Under the pieces are notes generated by a model. It was given only the letters and a program-made list of their open reading frames with translations, had not been told where the DNA came from and ran no database searches. Both the position numbers and the translations under genes were made by a program. Below, piece by piece: positions 30,286-37,945 of a stretch of 53,348 bases of DNA. Origin of the DNA: Candidatus Pacearchaeota archaeon (GTDB lineage: Archaea > Nanobdellota > Nanobdellia > Pacearchaeales > GW2011-AR1); contig JAGVWZ010000011.1 in assembly GCA_018304045.1 (NCBI GenBank), forward strand, positions 1-53,348. The letters run 5' to 3'. Positions within the stretch are counted from its first letter, which is position 1, and every line of letters begins with the position of its first letter.

Positions 30286-33200
30286 CTAATATTGGTAAGT
30301 TTCAAAAGGACTTGCCATTATCCTAGGTCCAGGATTTCCAAATTCATCCCTGCACTCAATATAATATACAACTCCAAATGTCCATGGAGCAAAATGTTCT
30401 ATTTTATCACTGGTTGTCATTTCAGTTCCATTACTAAAAACAAAATTCTTTTTTGTGCTATATCTGCATTGTGCAGGCTCATCAGTTGTTATTCTTAATC
30501 CACCATCATTGAAAACTCTTATTATAACAGGCCCCATACTATCAATTATTAATTTGAATAAAGTACTATTCTGTGCTTCATTTCCAGCAACATCCCAACA
30601 ATCAAAAGTTATATTATAGTTTCCTCTTGGAGCACTAGTCCAATTATAATCATGTTTATTAGTATAATCCCCTGTAAAAAAATCCCTGTTATAATCAACT
30701 CGATTATCATACCATTGACATTTTGAATCTCCATTTTCAGCTCCACCCTTTGTTTCAACTTTTAATACAACAGAAGCAGGATCTTGTCCAGATATTATTT
30801 CTTGGCCATTAACAGGCCTGAAGTCAATTATAGTTAAAGGACTTTGGCTATGTTGAATTTCATATATATAACTTTGAGTCATATTGTTTCTTTCTTCAGA
30901 AAGATCTTGGCATCTTATGTAGAATTTTGTTGAATTAGTTACATTAAGGTTTGCAAAACAAGGCAATCCATATTCAACTCGTATTTCACTGGCATTAACA
31001 CCAGGAATCATTAAACTTTCATAATCTGTTATAACATTTATACTGCAATTCATTTCATCATCCATATCATCAAAAGAAACATCTTCTATAGACCATCTGC
31101 ATTGAGAAGGTTCATCAACATATGTGATTATAGTCATATTAGTGACATTATATTTTACATAACTTCCTGTATTAGGAGTAACTGTTCTGATAACAGGAGG
31201 TGTTAAATCAGGTCCTGGATTTACGCAACTTCTAATATGATATGGATTTGGATTTTGCCTTCCACTTGCAGTCTTGCATTTTACAAATATTTCTGTTTTT
31301 GTTAATTCTTCTATTTCAGCTTCTGTTAAATTACAAGGTTGACAAACCATTGTTTTTTTACCATCAACATATTGTTCTTTACAAGGGTTTTGAGTAGTAT
31401 TGCATAATGTCTGTCCTGCAAAAGAATTTCTAACAGATTCTGGGCTTGGATACATTAAATCTAATTGATGGGCAGGTAGTATTTGTGCTCCTTTTAATCC
31501 AAATTCATAGAACATTTCTTCCCATTTTTTTGTAGGATCAGTATCAAATCTGCATTTTGCAAAAGGATCAACAGTTATTCCCATGTGTATCATTTTAAAT
31601 GGATCAACACATTTTCCATCAAGAGTTCTTATTTCAAAACCATCTTGACTTATTTCAGTGTATTTATATCCCTGAGTTATAACACTATAAAATGGTTGTA
31701 TCACTGGAAGAGATTCATTTTCTTCCAATGCTAAACATAATTCATCACTAGTCCCTTCATTTATAAATTTGCACAATTCACCTAAACTTTGACATCTGTA
31801 TTTTGTGCAAGGAACATCTATTACATTGCATTTATTACAATCTGCATTTCCAGAAGGCCTTTCCCACATTCCACAATGGAAATCAATATACACAAACATT
31901 ATCCACATTAATGCAAATAAATATGCAAGTAATGCTGCTAAAAATGCCATCATTATGCTTTGAGTTATAATATAGGCAATTAATCCAGCAAGCAATGCAG
32001 CAATCATTTCAAATCCTCCTGCTTTAATATCTTTTTGCACTATCTGCGCACTAATCGCAGCCCTAACACTTGAAAATGCATTAAAATAACTTCCAGCAGT
32101 AGTTGGATTTGATTGAACTTGGTTAAGTGAAGCTGGATCAAGAGAAGCATTGTCTTGGGAAATCATATACAAAAGTAAAGGAGATCCCATAGACCCTGCC
32201 ACTTGATTAAGTTCAGCTTGAAATGCATAAGGATCAATTGTTGATTCTGCAACTTCTAATTGACTAAGAATATCCAAATATTCTGCTTCCAATGCCATGT
32301 ATTCTGCAGAATATTGCTCTATACCTGCCTGATCTCCAGAATCTAATGCAGTTTGAAGATTTGCTTTTGCAATATTCATCTCTTTTTGAGTTTTTGCTAA
32401 TTCTTCATTAAGTTGAGTTATATTTGTAGAACTATTCATGCTTAATTCATAGGTTTCTAAATTTGTTAAATTTTCATCATTTATTGAATTAAAAAATTCA
32501 AAAGTTCCAGGATCAGCAGGTTTTGTACCTGCTCTTGCTTTATAAAATCCAATATATCCAGGACCTAATGTATTAGGCGGCGCTTCTTCTTCTCCTGTTG
32601 ATTTTGTTCCAATACCTCCCCCTGTCCATACATCAATATAATTTATCCAAGCTCCACAATCTCCAAGGCTTATGCAGAATTCATTCATTTCTTCTGTAAA
32701 ATAATCAGTATGGCATTTACAATTATCCACACACCAGCATCCAAATATTCCGCATATCCATGTTTCAGTGCATCTTTGAGTAGCAATGCTGCATAAAGAA
32801 TCTCCTGTAACAGTTACAGATTCTGATGTTTCATCATATAAATCAAATCCAGGAGGATATTCAGGAAGGCAAACATCAAATTTAAAACTTCCATCCATAT
32901 CAATATGTTTTACCCAGCAATCTGGATTTTTAGGGCACTTCTCCAGCATTTCAGATGTACTTTTTTTAGCATTTAATTCCAAACATTTTCCCCAATTATT
33001 AAATCTGCATGCAGCCTGTGAAAATTCAGTTCCATCATTTGCTGTTGCAGTGCTTGCAACACAAATATTATTTCTATAATCTACACATGGTTCAGTTCTT
33101 TCTGTTCCAAAATAACAAACATGTCTTACATGCCTGCTTCCAGCAGGATCTTTTCCTCTTCCAATAACATTATCATATTCACACCAAGATTCTCCATTTT

Positions 33201-34242
33201 TTCTTTCAACTCCATCAATAACACAATCAATATCTTTGCAAATATATTTTTTAGAATCATCCTTACCACAATAAGTTCCAGAAAATAAATCACAATCCTG
33301 GGCAACCCCTTCATGATTATTACAAGAATCAAACCAATAAACATCATCTTTGCCTTCAATACATCCTTTATGGTCTTTTGCTTTGCATGTTGTATTCAAA
33401 GAAGGGTCTGAACAATATTTTCCACTCACATCAAAATTAGTAGCATTTCCAGTTCTAACAATGCAATCATCAAGTGTTGTATAGACACATGTTTTATTTT
33501 TTCCAGAATAAAATACACAAGCACCTTCCTTGCTTCCCTGAACAGAATATTTACACTGAACTTCATTTGTTAATTCAGGTTTCCATTCTTTTGGAATAGT
33601 TGGATTTTGAGAATTCGCTAAAAAATCACATTGAGCCTGAGTTGTCAATTGCGCATCACCACTTCCTAATTGACAACAGCCTAATCTGCAATTAGGGCCT
33701 GCACATTTTTTATCATTTCCATCAAAAGTTCCATTAAGATCAATGCATGTCCCTTTTGAAGAAACAGGATTACATATTCCATCCTTATTGCTTTGACAGC
33801 ATCCTTTTTCACACCATCCAGCATCTACTTCAGAGCAATTTGACAAATATGTAACATAACTTGGATCAGATTTATCACAATTTATAGGTAAATCCATTTC
33901 ACACCATTTTCCAGATTTTGTTTTAGAACAGCATATTAACTGAGTTTCTGCAGCAGAAATTTCTGTAGATTTATAGATTAAATATGAAAAAGCAAGTAAT
34001 CCGATCATCAATGCAATTATTTGAAAACAACCAAGAGCAGCTGTTTTATAAATTTGAGAAGCAGTTTCAGTTGAATCTGTCTTTTTTTCTTCAGCTATAA
34101 TTTCTTTATTATTAGAAGGATTAGTATAAGAATATATTAAATAGGAAAAAGCAAATAATCCTATTATTAATATAATTATCTCAAAATAACTTATGCACGC
34201 TTTATTCAACATTTGTTTTTCCTCTTTTGTTATATCTCTCAT
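30286..34242 (-). CDS. Giant (1318 aa) Cys-rich/Ig-like surface protein, fusion of 563-aa-like and 706-aa-like modules
   Basis: N-half CEKGCCQSNKDGIC, AGSRHVRHVCYFGTERTEPCVDYRNNIC; C-half CNKCNVIDVPCTKYRCQSLGELC, TPPVIRTVTPNTGSYVKYNVTNMTIITYVDEPSQCRWS. Confidence 0.75.
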   Translation of the reverse strand: MRDITKEEKQMLNKACISYFEIIILIIGLFAFSYLIYSYTNPSNNKEIIAEEKKTDSTETASQIYKTAALGCFQIIALMIGLLAFSYLIYKSTEISAAETQLICCSKTKSGKWCEMDLPINCDKSDPSYVTYLSNCSEVDAGWCEKGCCQSNKDGICNPVSSKGTCIDLNGTFDGNDKKCAGPNCRLGCCQLGSGDAQLTTQAQCDFLANSQNPTIPKEWKPELTNEVQCKYSVQGSKEGACVFYSGKNKTCVYTTLDDCIVRTGNATNFDVSGKYCSDPSLNTTCKAKDHKGCIEGKDDVYWFDSCNNHEGVAQDCDLFSGTYCGKDDSKKYICKDIDCVIDGVERKNGESWCEYDNVIGRGKDPAGSRHVRHVCYFGTERTEPCVDYRNNICVASTATANDGTEFSQAACRFNNWGKCLELNAKKSTSEMLEKCPKNPDCWVKHIDMDGSFKFDVCLPEYPPGFDLYDETSESVTVTGDSLCSIATQRCTETWICGIFGCWCVDNCKCHTDYFTEEMNEFCISLGDCGAWINYIDVWTGGGIGTKSTGEEEAPPNTLGPGYIGFYKARAGTKPADPGTFEFFNSINDENLTNLETYELSMNSSTNITQLNEELAKTQKEMNIAKANLQTALDSGDQAGIEQYSAEYMALEAEYLDILSQLEVAESTIDPYAFQAELNQVAGSMGSPLLLYMISQDNASLDPASLNQVQSNPTTAGSYFNAFSSVRAAISAQIVQKDIKAGGFEMIAALLAGLIAYIITQSIMMAFLAALLAYLFALMWIMFVYIDFHCGMWERPSGNADCNKCNVIDVPCTKYRCQSLGELCKFINEGTSDELCLALEENESLPVIQPFYSVITQGYKYTEISQDGFEIRTLDGKCVDPFKMIHMGITVDPFAKCRFDTDPTKKWEEMFYEFGLKGAQILPAHQLDLMYPSPESVRNSFAGQTLCNTTQNPCKEQYVDGKKTMVCQPCNLTEAEIEELTKTEIFVKCKTASGRQNPNPYHIRSCVNPGPDLTPPVIRTVTPNTGSYVKYNVTNMTIITYVDEPSQCRWSIEDVSFDDMDDEMNCSINVITDYESLMIPGVNASEIRVEYGLPCFANLNVTNSTKFYIRCQDLSEERNNMTQSYIYEIQHSQSPLTIIDFRPVNGQEIISGQDPASVVLKVETKGGAENGDSKCQWYDNRVDYNRDFFTGDYTNKHDYNWTSAPRGNYNITFDCWDVAGNEAQNSTLFKLIIDSMGPVIIRVFNDGGLRITTDEPAQCRYSTKKNFVFSNGTEMTTSDKIEHFAPWTFGVVYYIECRDEFGNPGPRIMASPFETYQY

Positions 34243-34266
34243 TTTTTCTATTTATACTTTTGGTTT

Positions 34267-35031
34267 TTAATATCCAGGTGGAAGTGGACAACTTCTTAAT
34301 GCAAATTGATATCTATGTTCAGTTGCTCTTTCAGTTAAAACATAAATCCTATCAGATCTTCCAGTTATAGTTTCATTTATATCAAAACTAGGATTTATTA
34401 TCATATAACCCAAGGAATCAAAATAACAATATTTTGCTTGTTGATTTGCAGCTTCCATGGCAATATCTGCAAAATCATATATAGGATGTAGCATATTTAT
34501 TTTAAAATTATTAAAGTTTATTGTCCGGTCTTCACGAATTATTTGAAAATCTTTTTGTATTCTTATTTCAACATGTTTAGGATAAATATTTGTTGTTACC
34601 TTAATTCCAGGGGTATCAATAACATCTGTTGAGCTTTCTTTTAATTTAAATCTAAGTTTTTCAAAACAATCAGCTATCTTAGGAGTTATATACTCTGTTA
34701 TTTCTCTTTGGATATGTTCAACTAATAATGGTCTTTGATAAGCACAAGGTTTGTAATTCTCTCCACTATAACAAATATAAACTATTTCATCATTCATAAA
34801 TTGTACAGAATATCCAGGAGAAATATCTGCACCACTATTGCTTATTCTAGCAATAGCATCTTCAACAGCCATTCTAGTGCATGTTTCAATTGATCCTTGC
34901 GGATTTCTTTCATCAAAGATTTGAACAATTGGATTATCTTGGAATCTCCAAAATATAAAAATCAAAATTAAAACAACAATTATCAAAGCAAATATTATAA
35001 ATATTGTTATTTGACTTTTTTTATTTTTCAT
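34267..35031 (-). CDS. QITxF-type pilin-like single-pass protein (paralog P1)
   Basis: Start reassigned to MKNKKSQITIFIIFALIIVVLILIFIFW; VYICYSGENYKPCAYQRPLL. Confidence 0.7.
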   Translation of the reverse strand: MKNKKSQITIFIIFALIIVVLILIFIFWRFQDNPIVQIFDERNPQGSIETCTRMAVEDAIARISNSGADISPGYSVQFMNDEIVYICYSGENYKPCAYQRPLLVEHIQREITEYITPKIADCFEKLRFKLKESSTDVIDTPGIKVTTNIYPKHVEIRIQKDFQIIREDRTINFNNFKINMLHPIYDFADIAMEAANQQAKYCYFDSLGYMIINPSFDINETITGRSDRIYVLTERATEHRYQFALRSCPLPPGY

Positions 35032-35239
35032 TTTTCCACCATATCCAGGTTCCTTTTCCAGAACCCACTTGTTTACCTTTAATAGAATTTTCAGCCCTGA
35101 GATTAACAAGTCTGTAAAATATTTTTGTTCTTGTTACATTGGTTATAATTTTTTCTATTTCTCTTGTTTCAAGAGGCTCATAAGACTCTTTAATCAATTT
35201 AAGAATTCTATCACTCTCTTTGTCTTTTCCAATCCTCAT
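35021..35239 (-). CDS. Small winged-helix DNA-binding protein, first gene of the surface operon
   Basis: ILKLIKESYEPLETREIEKIITNVTRTKIFYRLVNLRAENSI; overlaps the start of the next gene. Confidence 0.65.
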   Translation of the reverse strand: MRIGKDKESDRILKLIKESYEPLETREIEKIITNVTRTKIFYRLVNLRAENSIKGKQVGSGKGTWIWWKNEK

Positions 35240-35274
35240 ATAAATAATTAGTATAATCTCTTTTTAAATATATC

Positions 35275-35317
35275 GATTAATACACTGAAAGATATATAGA
35301 TTAATACACTGAAAGAT
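35275..35317. promoter_or_regulatory. Tandem direct repeat (19 bp, 24-bp period) next to a TATA-like box upstream of the winged-helix gene
   Basis: GATTAATACACTGAAAGAT at 35275-35293 and 35299-35317; minus strand reads ...GTGTATTAATCGATATATTTAAAAAG. Confidence 0.6.
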
Positions 35318-35394
35318 GTATTAGTTAACTCATAGATGAATTAATACATAAATTCATAGATAGATTTATTGATTAATTTTTTGTAAAGAAAAAT

Positions 35395-36123
35395 TTAATC
35401 TTCGTTCTCAACCCTTGGAGCAAGAATAAAACTTAGTTCCATGAAAGGAGTTTCAAAATTAAGTTTTAAAGGATAATCATTTGAAAAGTTTATTTTAACT
35501 TTATCAGTGGTCTTTGTTGCCTTTATCATTTTTTGAAGATATTCTAAAGAATATTTTGATTTTGCATCTTCTGCAACAATACTCACTTCATCTCCAAATT
35601 CAGACTTAAATGAGTTTAAAGAACCCTTTGCTTGTATTATAAATTTGTTTGATTCAGATATAAAAGAACAAGCATCTGCAACCACACTGCAGTCTTCAAT
35701 TGCCTCTGAAAAATCAACAGAAGACATTTCTATTTTGCTGGCAAATTCTAAATTAGGAATCTCTTTTTCTTCTCCCTCAACATCAATTAATGCTAAACTA
35801 AACTCTCTTGTTATTTTATCTTTTATTTGTAGTTTAAGTTCATTTTCTTCTCTTGTAATAACTAAAATACTTCCACTATGTATCCTCTTAAGAACAGCCT
35901 TCAAATTTTCTAAATTAACTCCTAAAATTTCCTTTTCTTCAATTTCTAATTCTGAAAAAGCAGTATTTGGAAGTTTAAATGAAATCATAGCAACATTTGC
36001 AGGATCAATTGCAATTATTCTTAATCCTTCTTTACTAACTTTTAATCTGACTTCTAATACTAATTCAGATATAATACTTATAATCTCTGAAAATAGTTTT
36101 GGATGATCTAATTTTAATAACAT
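35395..36123 (-). CDS. pcn: DNA polymerase sliding clamp (PCNA)
   Basis: ISELVLEVRLKVSKEGLRIIAIDPANVAMISFKL; LEYLQKMIKATKTTDKVKINFSNDYPLKLNFE; PIP-binding C-terminus. Confidence 0.95.
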   Translation of the reverse strand: MLLKLDHPKLFSEIISIISELVLEVRLKVSKEGLRIIAIDPANVAMISFKLPNTAFSELEIEEKEILGVNLENLKAVLKRIHSGSILVITREENELKLQIKDKITREFSLALIDVEGEEKEIPNLEFASKIEMSSVDFSEAIEDCSVVADACSFISESNKFIIQAKGSLNSFKSEFGDEVSIVAEDAKSKYSLEYLQKMIKATKTTDKVKINFSNDYPLKLNFETPFMELSFILAPRVENED

Positions 36124-36302
36124 AATTTTCTCTTTTTCCTCTTGTTCTAAAAATTGATTTTATTTTTAAATATTATTATAGTCTACCAACATCTATAGAT
36201 TATCACCTATACCCTCTAATTTCATTCTTAAGTAACAAGACAATGATTATAAAACCCAAATACCTTCAAATTTTACCTTTTAATAAGGATTAATAATCTA
36301 CA

Positions 36303-37898
36303 ATGGAAAATAATTCTAAAACAGGAGAAAGGAGCTTTAAAGAAGATAGGGTAAGAAACATAGCCCTAATGTATTATTCATTGCCAGAAGTAAAAAAAGC
36401 ATTATTTGATTTTTCAAAAAACAGAGAGTCAATTCCTAGATATTTTGAAGGCTTTGGAAAAAGACCAGATGCATTTCAATATGATTCTGATATTTTAGAA
36501 TTTGTAAAAAAAGGAGCAACTTCTTTTCATTGCTCACAAGAGTTATGGAAAGACCCTCTTGAGATTTCAAATGAATTATCTAGAAAAGAATTTGATGAAT
36601 TAAGAACTGGTTGGGATTTATTGATAGATATTGATTCTCCTTATTTAGAATACAGCAAGATTTATGCAGAAATTCTTGTGGATACACTAAGGTTTCATGG
36701 AATAAAAAATATAGGTGTAAAATTTTCAGGAAGTAAAGGCCTGCATGTAATAATACCTTGGAAAGCATTTCCAAAAGAAATCTATAATCAAAAAACAAAA
36801 GATATGTTTCCTGAATGGCCTAGAATAATTTGCCAATATTTAGGAGAGTTAATCCAACCAAAATTAACAGAAAAAATATTGAAAGATGAAAATCTTAGTC
36901 AAATTGCAAAAAAAACAGGAAGAAAAGAACAGGAACTAATGATAAGAGAATGCATCAATTGTAAAAGACAAGTCACTAAAAAATTTTTAAGTAATTGGCT
37001 ATGTTCTTTCTGCAAAAATGAAATAACAACAACCGAGGGTATGTATAACAATAGAAGAAAACCAAAATGCCCTGAATGCAGAAAAGATCTAATAAAAAAA
37101 TCAAAAGAAGAAATATATTCCTGTGAATTTTGTAAAACTGATTCTAGAAAAAATCCTTATTTATTTGAACAAAAAGAAAGAGTTGCAACAGAAAAACTTA
37201 TTGATGCAGATCTTGTACTTGTTGCTCCAAGACACTTATTTAGAATGCCCTATTCTCTGCATGAAAAAACAGCCCTTGCATCAGTAGTTATTGATAAAGA
37301 AGAAATTAAAAGTTTTGATATTAAAAAAGCAAGGCCGTTAAATCTGCAAATAAAATCCTTTTATCCAGAATCAAAAGAAGAAGAAGCAAAAGAATTGCTT
37401 CTTCAGGCATTGGATTGGAGCGAACAAAATAAAAGAAAAGAAAAAATCAATAACTCAAGAATAAATTCTAATTTCAGCAGATTTAATTTTAATGATAATA
37501 AGGAAAATATAAAACCAGGAGATTTTAAAAAAACAATAATTCCAAACCCCTCTGAAGAAATATTCCCCCCATGTATAAAATTATTATTAAAAGGAGTTAA
37601 ACAAGATGGCAGGAAAAGAGCCTTGTTTGTCTTAATAAATTTTTTTAAGTCTCTAGGATTAATAGATTCTGAGTTAGACAAAAGGATTTATGAGTGGAAT
37701 GAAAAAAACTATCAGCCATTGAAAAATGGATATATTCAAAGCCAATTGACTTGGTTTAAAAGGAATAATTCCATGCTTCCCCCAAATTGTGATAAAACCC
37801 ATTATAAGGATTTAGGAGTATGCCACCCAGATGAATTTTGCAGACAAATAAAAAATCCAGTTAATTATGCTGTTAAAAAATATTATAAAAGATTTTAA
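36303..37898 (+). CDS. priS-priL: Fused DNA primase: PriS catalytic domain, zinc-ribbon insert and PriL C-terminal-like domain
   Basis: DLLIDIDSPYLEYSK, FSGSKGLHVIIPW, APRHLFRMPYSLHEKTALASVVI; C-term FPPCIKLLLKGVKQDGRKRALFVLINF...MLPPNCDKTHYKDLGVCHPDEFCRQIKNPVNYAVKK. Confidence 0.9.
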   Translation: MENNSKTGERSFKEDRVRNIALMYYSLPEVKKALFDFSKNRESIPRYFEGFGKRPDAFQYDSDILEFVKKGATSFHCSQELWKDPLEISNELSRKEFDELRTGWDLLIDIDSPYLEYSKIYAEILVDTLRFHGIKNIGVKFSGSKGLHVIIPWKAFPKEIYNQKTKDMFPEWPRIICQYLGELIQPKLTEKILKDENLSQIAKKTGRKEQELMIRECINCKRQVTKKFLSNWLCSFCKNEITTTEGMYNNRRKPKCPECRKDLIKKSKEEIYSCEFCKTDSRKNPYLFEQKERVATEKLIDADLVLVAPRHLFRMPYSLHEKTALASVVIDKEEIKSFDIKKARPLNLQIKSFYPESKEEEAKELLLQALDWSEQNKRKEKINNSRINSNFSRFNFNDNKENIKPGDFKKTIIPNPSEEIFPPCIKLLLKGVKQDGRKRALFVLINFFKSLGLIDSELDKRIYEWNEKNYQPLKNGYIQSQLTWFKRNNSMLPPNCDKTHYKDLGVCHPDEFCRQIKNPVNYAVKKYYKRF

Positions 37899-37945
37899 TT
37901 AGATAAAAAATAAAAGTTTAAATACCTCAATATCTTAAATTTTCT

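Noticed and set aside
35275-35350. CRISPR-like short repeats
   Set aside because: Only two tight copies plus half-sites, no spacers of uniform length, no cas genes; better explained as promoter operator
36920-37140. Zinc-ribbon region of primase as a separate transposon-like gene
   Set aside because: In frame with flanking PriS motifs on both sides; it is an internal insert
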